From IMG/VR virus record IMGVR_UViG_3300003878_000004, positions 1 through 25,851 of that record: DNA of 25,851 nucleotides; one strand, 5' to 3'. The notes below the pieces were generated by a model. The model saw only the letters and a list, made by a program, of their open reading frames with translations, was not told the origin of the DNA and did not search any database. Position 1 is the stretch's first letter, and each line of letters opens with the position of its first letter. This DNA is from a virus. A program made the position numbers and the translations under genes. Positions 1 to 8,000 of the stretch are shown piece by piece.

Positions 1-54
1 GAAATATAACAAAAGGTTTTATGTATTCGGTTATAAGATAGCCTATATATAGCA

Positions 55-128
55 CTGATATATAGCTGATATATACTAGGGGCATATCATAATCATATAT
101 AAGATAGAGATATATGGGTGATATATAG
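55..128. repeat. AT-rich CTATATATCA repeats
   Basis: The 9-mer TGATATATA occurs at 56-64, 67-75 and 119-127 on the plus strand. The first two copies are 11 bases apart in near-perfect tandem, and a related CTATATATAG unit lies at about 43-52. On the minus strand these read TATATATCA and fall in the first 100 bases transcribed from the promoter at 149-171. Such AT-rich repeats next to a phage promoter suit an easily melted replication or terminus region, but that role is inferred. Confidence 0.5.
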
Positions 129-148
129 GGGGGGGTATATATATGTTC

Positions 149-171
149 TCTCTATAGTGGAGGATTAAGCA
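149..171 (-). promoter_or_regulatory. Phage RNA polymerase promoter (phi-OR-like)
   Basis: The minus strand reads TGCTTAAT followed by CCTCCACTATAGAGA. The core CACTATAG equals T7 promoter positions -7 to +1, which puts the start at G152, and initial bases GAGAGA resemble T7 GGGAGA. The element matches the one at 23807-23829 in 21 of 23 bases. It lies after the last late gene and points away from the operon, like T7 phi-OR. It may drive replication or packaging-related transcription, or genes beyond the left edge. Confidence 0.85.
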
Positions 172-268
172 GGGTATTACCTAAGCGTATGGCATGAGTG
201 GCAAAAGAGATAGAGGCCTAGCTTGGACAAGCTACGATCATAGCAGGGTATACTTACGATGTAATGAG

Positions 269-303
269 ATAACATAACGATGTTGTTACGCTATAACATA
301 ACG
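269..303. repeat. 11-bp direct repeat
   Basis: ATAACATAACG occurs at 269-279 and again at 293-303, exactly 24 bases apart. The spacer contains ATGTTGTTAC, which is partly complementary to the repeats, so a small hairpin is possible. No function can be assigned. Iteron-like binding or a terminus signal are guesses. Confidence 0.5.
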
Positions 304-352
304 GAGGGGGTACGGGGGACTTTTCGCGCGTGATAGCTGTAGATACCCCCTC
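304..352. other. 9-bp inverted repeat with long loop
   Basis: GAGGGGGTA at 304-312 is the exact reverse complement of TACCCCCTC at 344-352, with a 31-base loop containing CGCGCG. Neither strand has a T-run after the stem, so it is not a standard terminator. It may be a structural element of the gene-free end region. Confidence 0.45.
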
Positions 353-445
353 GCAAAAATGTATCATATTTTCTTGATAGTACTTATGAGGGTAACTGCA
401 GAGCTTTATATCAATTCTGCTAGGCGAGGATACGCGAGAAATAGC

Positions 446-480
446 CTCCCCGATGCGTCCGCTAGGGATACACCGGGGAG
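446..480 (-). other. Strong hairpin after last late gene
   Basis: On the minus strand CTCCCCG (480-474) pairs with CGGGGAG (452-446). The interior TGTATCC and GGACGCA can extend the stem with one mismatch and G-U pairs around a small CTAGC loop. It begins 40 bases after the stop codon of the last gene. The downstream bases GCTATTTCTC are only a poor U-run, so it could be a weak terminator or an mRNA 3' end stabiliser. Confidence 0.5.
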
Positions 481-519
481 AAAATAACAGCTCTGTACGG
501 GCCTTAGAAACGCTTACAG

Positions 520-795
520 CTACCCGTAGGTAATATAGGCGCTCTGTGACCCGGATACGTTACGCATACGAACGGCCTGAGTTACGCCGGGGAGTGTAAA
601 CACTGTACCTCCCGGAAGGCGTACGCTGTTAGTACTGTCGGGAGCATCTGAACCGATATTGATCCAAACGTCTGCTGCAGCCACGATAGCGATGAAAGAG
701 GCTGCTCCCCCGGCAGGGACCGCCTCTACGTAGGTAGCGGATGTAGTGAGTGGAACCGTAGCTGTAACTAGGTTCACTGGATTTGTGTATTGCAT
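520..795 (-). CDS. Small beta-rich protein, unknown function
   Basis: This 91-aa protein is the last gene of the late operon, after the lysis genes. It has no membrane segment, signal peptide or cysteine. It is rich in Thr, Ser, Val, Ala and Gly with alternating hydrophobic residues, suggesting a compact beta-sandwich. Recognisable segments are WINIGSDAPD in the middle, LPGGTVFTLPG, and the C-terminal SGSQSAYITYG. The start is ATG with AGGA eight bases upstream. The composition would suit a small virion surface or decoration protein, or an accessory beta domain, but this is inferred from looks and late position. No family was recognised. It starts 8 bases after the upstream gene. Confidence 0.7.
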   Translation of the reverse strand: MQYTNPVNLVTATVPLTTSATYVEAVPAGGAASFIAIVAAADVWINIGSDAPDSTNSVRLPGGTVFTLPGVTQAVRMRNVSGSQSAYITYG

Positions 796-803
796 GAGGT
801 TTC

Positions 804-1019
804 CTAAGGAAGTGGTCCGGAAGAGTTCTCTAAGTCGTCAATACGCTCTTCGAATTCTACCAGCTTGTTTTGTAAGTCTGCAGGAACGCCAGAGGCAACT
901 GCCTCGACCTCATTCTCTACAGTTTGTACTGCAACGTCTGTGCGGCGCTGCTGTACGCGGTTACGCCGCCGAGCTGTATTAGCTTGACGACGCTCCCGAA
1001 TACGATTAGATTTACGCAT
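804..1019 (-). CDS. Small basic coiled-coil protein, unknown
   Basis: This 71-aa protein has two halves. Residues 1-26 are very arginine-rich (RIRERRQANTARRRNRVQQRR), and residues 33-66 are acidic and likely helical, ending in a probable coiled coil (LQNKLVEFEERIDDLE). Its ATG overlaps the holin stop codon in a TAATG junction, so it is probably translationally coupled to the holin. The basic arm could bind nucleic acid, and the acidic helix could dimerise. It lacks a transmembrane segment and lipobox, so it is not a spanin or a typical antiholin. Function unknown. The coding call rests on tight packing in the operon. Confidence 0.65.
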   Translation of the reverse strand: MRKSNRIRERRQANTARRRNRVQQRRTDVAVQTVENEVEAVASGVPADLQNKLVEFEERIDDLENSSGPLP

Positions 1020-1519
1020 TAGTCTACTAAACCCGTCTTTTCTAGCTCAGGGATAGTATCCGGCTTACGCAGGGAAGTCACTACGTTGGAGAAACTAGCA
1101 CGGGCAACCCCGGTCTGCTTCTCGTATGTACGTAGACCACCAAGACCAAGCATACCCATAAGAACAGGGATCATTGTGCTTAGGTCTAGCACAGGCAATC
1201 CCGATAGGTCCACGACCTTACCCGAAATCTGGGCGTAGTAGTACACAGCTGCCATTAGGAAGGGCGCAAAGATGTAGTTATAGGCAAAAGCCATACCACA
1301 TACCCACCCAATCCAAGGCCTCCAACCTGCTACAAAGAGCATACCGGATTTGGCCTCCTCCTGATTGATAGCCATTTGGGCCAGATCAGCAGACATACCG
1401 ATTTGCATCAGCTTTAGCTTGATCTCGGCCTTCTCTTCCTCAGAAGTATGTACATCGTCGAAGATGCCGAAGACACCCTTCATTAAGTCCCCGATGATTG
1501 GGGCTGAAAAAATACTCAT
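1019..1519 (-). CDS. Three-segment holin (Holin_3TMs type)
   Basis: This 166-aa protein resembles the phage holin family with three membrane segments, also found in gene transfer agents. An N-terminal soluble helical part (1-57) contains charged EEEKAEIKLKLMQIG. It is followed by the family-typical SGMLFVAGWRPWIGW, a long hydrophobic stretch at about 68-96 able to cross the membrane once or twice, and a last segment at about 112-130 ending GLGGLRTYEK. The tail is soluble. It would form inner-membrane lesions that release the adjacent endolysin, which has no export signal. The ATG overlaps the endolysin stop codon (TAATG), giving a coupled lysis pair. Confidence 0.82.
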   Translation of the reverse strand: MSIFSAPIIGDLMKGVFGIFDDVHTSEEEKAEIKLKLMQIGMSADLAQMAINQEEAKSGMLFVAGWRPWIGWVCGMAFAYNYIFAPFLMAAVYYYAQISGKVVDLSGLPVLDLSTMIPVLMGMLGLGGLRTYEKQTGVARASFSNVVTSLRKPDTIPELEKTGLVD

Positions 1520-2127
1520 TACTTTGCCTCCTGTAATGCTGTTAGAAACAGCTTGGCGTGAGCAGCGATCTTAGGCCCATTTTTAGACACATCGCCGTTG
1601 ATTATGTCACGGGCTTTGATCCACTCGCTGTCCGTAGGATGCGAGGGGAGCATATCAAGAGAACGCCTACGGCGAAAGAGGCCCCTCCGCATACCCAGAA
1701 CCAAAGCAGGCACGGACACGGAGTTTTCTAACATCAAGTCGGGATTGTTAACGAGGTCTATACCAAGAAGATCACCTACCTTTTTGTAGTTCTCTTTGAA
1801 AGTGAGTTGAACAAGGCCCCTACCGTAGTAGCTATGGCCGTTGGCATCTCGGATTGAATAATTGCGTCGAATTAAGCCCCTCTCGTATAGAGAAGTGACC
1901 GCGCGTACAGCACCTTCGTCGGTAGTGGCTAGGCCTTCTCTGACTGGCTGCATCCTATAAGCGGTCTCGTGATACGCCGTAGCCAGTACATAAGCACAGT
2001 GGCTACGGCGCATACCTGCTGCGGAACAAAAGTCGATTATGGCCTCAAAACCTTTAACCTGATCCGATGTTAACCGCCCACGAGGCATATAGGGACGAAC
2101 GACGCTAAAAAACTTAGCGTAATCCAT
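1519..2127 (-). CDS. Endolysin, GH19 chitinase-like lysozyme
   Basis: This 202-aa protein looks like a glycoside hydrolase family 19 phage lysozyme, which cleaves peptidoglycan glycan strands. Residues 45-64 read AYVLATAYHETAYRMQPVRE, with Glu54 the likely general acid and Glu64 the second acidic residue. YYGRGLVQLTFKENY at 100-114 is the typical substrate-cleft motif, and ARDIINGD lies near the C-terminus. There is no signal peptide, SAR segment or separate binding domain, so it should need a holin. The start overlaps the upstream stop in TAATG, and the stop overlaps the holin start. T7 itself uses an amidase in the early region, so this gene and its place are unlike T7. Confidence 0.88.
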   Translation of the reverse strand: MDYAKFFSVVRPYMPRGRLTSDQVKGFEAIIDFCSAAGMRRSHCAYVLATAYHETAYRMQPVREGLATTDEGAVRAVTSLYERGLIRRNYSIRDANGHSYYGRGLVQLTFKENYKKVGDLLGIDLVNNPDLMLENSVSVPALVLGMRRGLFRRRRSLDMLPSHPTDSEWIKARDIINGDVSKNGPKIAAHAKLFLTALQEAK

Positions 2128-2531
2128 TATTCACCCTTAATAGACGCCTCCAGTGCAGTGACAGCAGCCTCTGCACTCTTGACAGCCTCTTTGCGGCGCT
2201 TAAGCTCTTCCTTTTCACGAGTGATCCGGATAGCGCGTTCAGCAGCAATAGCATCCCGCTGTGCTTTTTGTTTAGCAGCGATCTCTGCCTTCTGCTCGGC
2301 CACACGGGCACGGGCATAGTCCACAAGTACTTCTGCATCAGTAATAAAATCCGCAAGTCGAGCGTCGTCGCCCATCAGGCGTCCAATTGCCCGAACGCCA
2401 CCACGCCGGAACTCTTGGCGAATACCAGAGCGGTCTTGTGTAAAAGGCAAAGTACGTGAATTAGTGCCAACACGCTTGGCAGTCTTGTCCGCAGGCGTAG
2501 TTGCTGGGGTCGGTGTAGTTGATTTAGTCAT
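2127..2531 (-). CDS. Coiled-coil protein of unknown function
   Basis: This 134-aa protein sits between terminase large subunit and endolysin. Residues 1-16 are Thr/Pro/Ala-rich and probably disordered. Residues 35-68 (GIRQEFRRGGVRAIGRLMG onward) may fold, and residues 70-130 form a long highly charged helix rich in Ala, Lys, Glu and Arg, a likely coiled coil. There is no membrane segment or lipobox, so it does not look like an Rz or Rz1 spanin despite lying in the lysis area. The start is ATG with GGGAT upstream. No family recognised. A structural or nucleic-acid-associated role is possible but unsupported. Confidence 0.75.
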   Translation of the reverse strand: MTKSTTPTPATTPADKTAKRVGTNSRTLPFTQDRSGIRQEFRRGGVRAIGRLMGDDARLADFITDAEVLVDYARARVAEQKAEIAAKQKAQRDAIAAERAIRITREKEELKRRKEAVKSAEAAVTALEASIKGE

Positions 2532-2541
2532 GGGGCATCCC

Positions 2542-4365
2542 TTAATAGCGCTGTTTAAAGCGGCTGGTTACGTTTGGTATATTGTTATTAGGCCCTAGGC
2601 CATACATACCGTTATAGCCGGGTACAGATTGTCCTGTACCTAGCGGGTCCGACATCATGGCATGATACCGGGCACTCTCAGCAGCAGCAGCTGCTTGTAC
2701 TTCATTTACCGAGAGCAGATCAATCCAGTTACGGACACTTCCTGCTACGGCATCTAGTCTATCGTCATGGAGCAAGCTGCCCCGATCACGAGTAATCTTT
2801 GTTAATTGGTGGAATAGGCTGTAAGAGGCCCGGTTAGCTGCAGGGTATTTCCCCACGCTCTCCCAGTCACTCTTGATAAGATCAAGCTCTACCACAAGGC
2901 GTCCAGAACCAATAACGGGTTCCAACGTATCAATGATGCGAAGCTCTTTTTGTCCGCTCTCCCACGGGTCGTCTACCTCACAGCCGGAACCCTTTTCGGC
3001 TAAAGCTGCAAATAGACTAGGCTCCCACACTTTCTGCAGGGCACCGTTACCAAAGTTACGCTCAACGCTTATTTTACTGGGTAGCCATTTTAAAGCTACG
3101 GCAGTCAAAGCATCCAAACTCTCCTTATCTAAACCGCCCGGTACTCCACCGACATCTACTAAGTATACGCGGTTACCCAAAAACTTAGTGACCGCGTATG
3201 CAGTCTCGTCGCCGTTCTGTCCACCACCTGCCGGGTCAACATACATATGACATCCAACAAACTCAGCATGTTCTGCGCCAAAGTTATCGGCTTGGTACAT
3301 GGGGGTTTTTATAGGATAGTCCGATGCAACCGTAATACGATTATGTATGGAGGGCTGGTGATTGATAATGAGTGGACTAGTGCTGGAGTTGATGCTCATA
3401 AAGAGTAGCTTCTGTAGCTTAAGCGGATACCTAGCGGCGTCTGATAATCTGGTGTCCAACATGTGTTGTAGCTGGAAGTAAGCAGCGCCTTGGTCGATTT
3501 CTTTCTTTATAAGAACTTCTTCGCCTAGGATTACATTGTCTGTAGGCTTACCCCGATCACCCAGTAGTCCTCCACCAGTTTGCAAGGTAGGATCGGCCTC
3601 CATAGCCTCTCGAATAAAGGGTGCTAAATGCTCCCCGTAATTCTCGACCTCTTTTGGTGTAGGGTACCTACCCGGCCAGATGCGTATGTCAAAGCCACGT
3701 CCCGGCAAAGTATTGTAAATACTGTCTACCGATTGCGGTGTACCCAAGTAAATAATATCACCCGTAGAACAAATAGAGGTAAAGTCCCGTGAAAGGTTCA
3801 CTAGCTTTTCCCGCATCTCTGCAGTCAGTGAGTTCTTGGCGCTCTCAATGTCATCGGCAATAAGAACGTCTGACCGCTTACCCTGCAAGTTGGATGTAAT
3901 ACCAACACAGGCTACGCTAGGAGACTTCTCAGGACCTTTTAGGTCAACGTGTATATCATACGCAGACACAGACGCTCGGTCACCCCGGCTCTTATCGGGT
4001 AGCATACAGCTGAGTTCATCCATACCGTTAAGTATCTGAATTACCCAGTTGGCAATCTCCTTAGCCATAGTATCGCCAGAAGAGATGATAAGTATACGAG
4101 CAGATGGGTTATGGATCAAACGCCACACGGCGTAGGCAGCAGTAACTGTAGTCTTAGCCTGACCACGCTGGGCCTGTATCATTCGGAACAATGGCCCGAA
4201 CTCTAGGTACTTTGCCATATCCAGTTGGTTAGGTGTGCATTGGAAGCCCATCAGACCTACGATAACATCGTACAAGAACTCTTGGAAATGAGGATATGCC
4301 TCCTGCAAAACCATAACTTCTTTGATACGTGCCGCCTTATCTATGTTACGGACTTCTCTTGCCAT
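2542..4365 (-). CDS. terL: Terminase large subunit (T7 gp19-like)
   Basis: This 607-aa packaging motor ATPase and nuclease is close in length to T7 gp19 (586 aa). The ATPase domain shows a Walker A-like QRGQAKTT at 66-73, a Walker B region DVLIADDIES at 166-175, and a coupling-motif region YLGTPQ soon after. The nuclease domain begins with MYVDPAGGGQNGDETAYAV, whose first Asp should bind metal, and later HDDRLDAVAG supplies further acidic residues. It would translocate DNA through the portal and cut concatemers. Its ATG overlaps the small-subunit stop codon (TAATG), so the two subunits are probably coupled. Confidence 0.95.
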   Translation of the reverse strand: MAREVRNIDKAARIKEVMVLQEAYPHFQEFLYDVIVGLMGFQCTPNQLDMAKYLEFGPLFRMIQAQRGQAKTTVTAAYAVWRLIHNPSARILIISSGDTMAKEIANWVIQILNGMDELSCMLPDKSRGDRASVSAYDIHVDLKGPEKSPSVACVGITSNLQGKRSDVLIADDIESAKNSLTAEMREKLVNLSRDFTSICSTGDIIYLGTPQSVDSIYNTLPGRGFDIRIWPGRYPTPKEVENYGEHLAPFIREAMEADPTLQTGGGLLGDRGKPTDNVILGEEVLIKKEIDQGAAYFQLQHMLDTRLSDAARYPLKLQKLLFMSINSSTSPLIINHQPSIHNRITVASDYPIKTPMYQADNFGAEHAEFVGCHMYVDPAGGGQNGDETAYAVTKFLGNRVYLVDVGGVPGGLDKESLDALTAVALKWLPSKISVERNFGNGALQKVWEPSLFAALAEKGSGCEVDDPWESGQKELRIIDTLEPVIGSGRLVVELDLIKSDWESVGKYPAANRASYSLFHQLTKITRDRGSLLHDDRLDAVAGSVRNWIDLLSVNEVQAAAAAESARYHAMMSDPLGTGQSVPGYNGMYGLGPNNNIPNVTSRFKQRY

Positions 4366-4718
4366 TAGGCTTCTCCGGTTAAGGGCAGCTGGGTTACGTT
4401 ACTAAAATCGGGTCGATTAGATTTCTTTTCAGCCAACCGCTTCTCTAGCGCTCCCAGCTCGTCTAGTTGTTCGCTATCGTATGTGACTTCGTTATCCTTT
4501 AAAAACTTAGACGCCGCAGAGAGCATGGCCGGAGATGGCTCAATATTCATACTTAACAGCTCTGCTACCAAATCATCCTCTAAGTTTGAGGCGTTTGCTA
4601 ACTGGTCTGCTGCGATGTCTAGTTTTGCAAGATAGCCCTCAAGTACGCGAGAAAATATCTTGGTTACGGTAGAGTGTAATCCACCGAGCGCTTCCTCGGA
4701 AGCAGCATTTTTAGCCAT
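4365..4718 (-). CDS. terS: Terminase small subunit (T7 gp18-like)
   Basis: This 117-aa protein lies immediately upstream of, and overlaps, the large subunit. It is mostly helical and acidic. The segment EPSPAMLSAASKFLKDNEVTY in the middle resembles the conserved core of T7-group DNA maturase A proteins, and the C-terminus (RPDFSNVTQLPLTGEA) is probably flexible. T7 gp18 has 89 aa, so this copy is somewhat longer. It would recognise concatemeric DNA and regulate the large subunit. The start is ATG with GGAGG upstream. Assignment rests on the core motif and position. Confidence 0.85.
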   Translation of the reverse strand: MAKNAASEEALGGLHSTVTKIFSRVLEGYLAKLDIAADQLANASNLEDDLVAELLSMNIEPSPAMLSAASKFLKDNEVTYDSEQLDELGALEKRLAEKKSNRPDFSNVTQLPLTGEA

Positions 4719-4721
4719 GGG

Positions 4722-4955
4722 CTATCCTCCCAGTAAAAAGGTTTTTGTACCTACAATGAGTATAGGCAGTGTAAAAGAAATAGCAAGGGTCATACCGATA
4801 ACGCGGTTACCCTGTCTTTCCAGTACAGTAAGTCTATCTCCGTGACGGTCAATACGCTTATCCTGTACGGTCAGCTTTGCTAGAATGTGTTTAGTATCCG
4901 ACGCAATGCCACCGATCAATAGATGAAGAGCATTGTCTACAGGTTGTTCACTCAT
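4722..4955 (-). CDS. Coiled-coil membrane protein, holin candidate (gp17.5 position)
   Basis: This 77-aa protein has an N-terminal helix and charged coiled coil at about 20-50 (TVQDKRIDRHGDRLTVLERQ) and one hydrophobic segment at about 53-75 (VIGMTLAISFTLPILIVGTK) near the C-terminus. That layout resembles XhlA-type haemolysin-like holin partners. It lies between tailspike and terminase, exactly where T7 has its holin gene 17.5, though T7 holin differs in sequence. The ATG is preceded by AGGA at a long spacing. A second and more typical holin is encoded at 1019-1519, so this one may be an accessory lysis protein or a membrane protein with another role. Confidence 0.7.
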   Translation of the reverse strand: MSEQPVDNALHLLIGGIASDTKHILAKLTVQDKRIDRHGDRLTVLERQGNRVIGMTLAISFTLPILIVGTKTFLLGG

Positions 4956-4972
4956 AATTATAATCCTAATAG

Positions 4973-4995
4973 ACCCCCTGCATTACACAGGGGGC
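4973..4995 (-). other. Intercistronic hairpin after tailspike
   Basis: On the minus strand CCCCCTG (4994-4988) pairs with CAGGGGG (4980-4974) around a 7-base loop, and a further G-U pair is possible. The stem begins 7 bases after the tailspike stop codon. The following bases TCTATTAGG contain no proper U-run and run straight into the next ribosome site. An mRNA processing or stabilising element is more likely than a terminator. Confidence 0.55.
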
Positions 4996-5001
4996 CGGGG
5001 T

Positions 5002-8000
5002 TTATGCAGGCAAGGCTGCAGTTCTAATGTCGGGTAGCTTCATCGGAGAGTTATCGAAGTTCTTACCTCCGTCTGACCGAGGACCATTACCCTCATACTC
5101 TAGGCTTGCGCCGAATAAGTACAGAATGGCATCACCCGTATCTGTATCACCGTTTCTAGTGAGGCGTACTACAATGTTATCACCTTCCGTATATGGTAGA
5201 TCAGTAAGATCAATGTAGGCTTCTGCCAAAGTACCTGTAGAAGGTACAGAGCTTGAAACAACACGCTGATATAACGTAGAGCCACCAAAGCCTTGTCCTA
5301 AGGAAGTAGTGCGTACCTCAGCAACTAGGTCTGCATCCCCAGTACCGTCCATGATATAACACAGACGAAGACCTTTAAGTCTACCTGTATCCCAACGAAC
5401 GTTAGGCTGAATAGACCACAAAGCAGACTGAGGCCCGGTTGTAGTAAACCGTGCAGCAGGTACCTGAATGGCACCGTAGTTTGCATCAATGGCTGCGTTC
5501 GTAATACTCTTATTTCTAAGAGCAAGCTCCAGCTGAAAGCGATCCTCCATGAGATAGCTAAGGCTGTCGTAGGAAGCACCATTGTTTCGGTCAGTAAGAC
5601 TTACGTATGTAACACGGCCACCCTCGTTGGTGATGTTGGTAGGCTCAGAGTTGACACCGAATAGGTTGATAAACCCACCCTGACGTACAATCATGTCTCC
5701 ACCGTAGTAGTACACAAAGTTCTTGCGTGAACCTCTGTGTCGTACAGGGTCTCCGTTAGTGTCAACGATAAGAGTACCGTCACTTGTGTAGGCCCTACGA
5801 GAACCAAGCACTTCGAACTTACTTTGGATACGATATAGACCTGTACCGTCTACGTCACCTACGACAAGACCATTGCCGTTAGGTGTAATACCTTTGACTT
5901 GATCTACGTAGAAGTTCGTTACGCCTGCCCTAATTTCCGGATCACTATCCAGAACTAGGCCATTACTGTCTGCAAATGCTGCGTTGTTAGTCGCATTGTA
6001 TCGGAACTGGCTTAAATAACAATCAACACTAATCTTACCATTACCGTCATCAAAGCGCCAAGCCTCTTCTGTAAACCTATCGGCATACATTTCAGAGAAG
6101 TGACCAGAGTTAATAGAACTAGCATGTAAGCCGGAAGCAGCAAGGAAGTTACCCTGCAGTCCTACGCCTTGCATACGAACCTCATAAATCTGTTCTCCAA
6201 GAGAAGCAGCCTTAACAACTAGCATCTTGTCTAAAGCAGCAATTGCTTTAATACATCCGTCTGGATCGCCCGGAAGGGTCGAACTAGCCGATACGTCAGA
6301 TGTAGAGGCAGACCCGTACCAATTACAGTTACCTGTCTGGTAGAGTGTCTGAGCAGTATGATAGGTTTTAGGCAACAGCTTAAGAGTACCCCCAATTTCT
6401 TGTAGGTAATCAATTGCTGCCTGAATAGCAGGACCATCATCAAAAGTGGGGTCATCACCACGGGCACCGAAGTCTTCGGGTGTCGCCGTGAACGGGTCCC
6501 CAAGGCTAGTTACTTTCGGGATAAATCGGTTAGCCCGCTGGTAGTACAGATTATCCATACGTACACTGTTGACTACGCTTGCAGTATTATTAAACAAGCC
6601 GAACTTAACTAAGTCGATCTCCTCAAAAGAAGAGCCTCCTCGGTAAGCCGCGATCTCTACCCCATTTGCCATGACAACAAATGAACCGTTAGACAAACCA
6701 GTATCAGGCTGTCTAACCTCAATACTGTAATCCACGTACTCTAAAGAAGCTGCGTCGGGAAGACGCACTGTACGCTTGTGGTTAGTACCGCCATCACGTA
6801 CACGAAGCACTACAGACGCAGGCCTACCGCCAGAGCTAATAAAAGCTAAGGAAGCAACAATCGTACTTGCACCACTGTTTAAAGAAAGAAAAGTAGTCTC
6901 CGTAACACCTGTCTCAGATATAAACGCATCTCTGTCCGTAAAGGCTACAGAGGTGCCAAAAATAGCATCAGTTACGCCCACACTAGGTACAAAAGTACTT
7001 GCCTGTGGGACAGCAGTAAGATTTAACCTACCTCCACTAACAGTAGCGCCGGGGTTTACAACAGTGTACCCTCGGTCCTCTAAAGTAGTAGACCCTTCAA
7101 AAGTTTCTTGGCGTACATAAACCCGGTTAATGAGTTCATCGTATGCTTTCCATTCGTCGGACTGTGCATTGTAATAAAGCATAGAGCCATCGGTAGTACC
7201 TGCAGTGTCGCGGAACTTAAATATCTGATCCAAGTCTGTGACACCAGCACTGTCTCCACGTAGCCACGAGGCCAAAAGACCAGCAGCTTTAAGACGGTTT
7301 TCTATGTTACTAAAATGGGTTTCATCATCAGTCTGTAGAGTAAGCTCACTTACGTCAGGGTCCAGCATCTTTTCTAGGTCACATACGGTACCACCCAAAA
7401 ACTTTGCAGCTAGGGCTTGGCAGTAATTGATCTGTTGCAGCTCATTAACACCTGTGGTATCAGAGGCTGCAATTCGAGCAGGTTGGGACATGTACATAAG
7501 CACTGGATCAGATACGTCACCGTAAGCCCACACGTAATGAGAAAATACAGCCCAGTTAAATCGCTTCATTCCTAATGTCGTAGTAACATCAAGTACCTCA
7601 AAGGTACCGCCTGTAACATTATCTTTTCCCGTACTGTCATACAGACAAGTAACTAGGTTACCATTTACAGAACGTACTACGCCCGCTAGTTTAGAAAACT
7701 TGCCATCTGTAGGCACAGAACACACAAAGCGATTGCCAACTTCTACTGCATGACCTGCTTCAAGCTCAATGGTAGTAGTTGCTCCGGAGGTAATACCTAC
7801 GATAGACACTTTGCGGCCCTCTAGTACACCAGCAGGAGACTTGCGTGAATTTGTACCGTCACAGTCCCAGTAAGTGTTAGGACACTGCCCACGGGCAGCT
7901 GCGGCGATAATAGCGTCTTTTACCCGATACTCCCAGCTCTGTAGGCGAGGTACCGTAATTAAAGCTGCAGGTCCGTTTCTATTGAAAGGACTGCTTAAAT

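Larger units (their letters stand above)
1..519. other. Gene-free left-end region
   Basis: No coding region was recognised in these 519 bases on either strand. The first 145 bases are strongly AT-rich and hold repeated CTATATATCA-like units. A phage promoter reading leftward lies at 149-171. An 11-bp direct repeat lies at 269-303, a long-loop inverted repeat at 304-352, and a strong hairpin at 446-480. Being downstream of the last late gene and carrying an outward promoter, it resembles the right end of T7-like genomes. The physical terminus itself is not visible. Confidence 0.7.

Noticed and set aside
304-352. Inverted repeat considered as a terminator
   Set aside because: The loop is 31 bases and neither strand has a following U-run.
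2114-2356. Embedded minus-strand frame with a hydrophobic start, considered as an Rz1-like spanin
   Set aside because: It has no lipobox cysteine and its hydrophobic start is short; it is an alternative frame of the coiled-coil gene.
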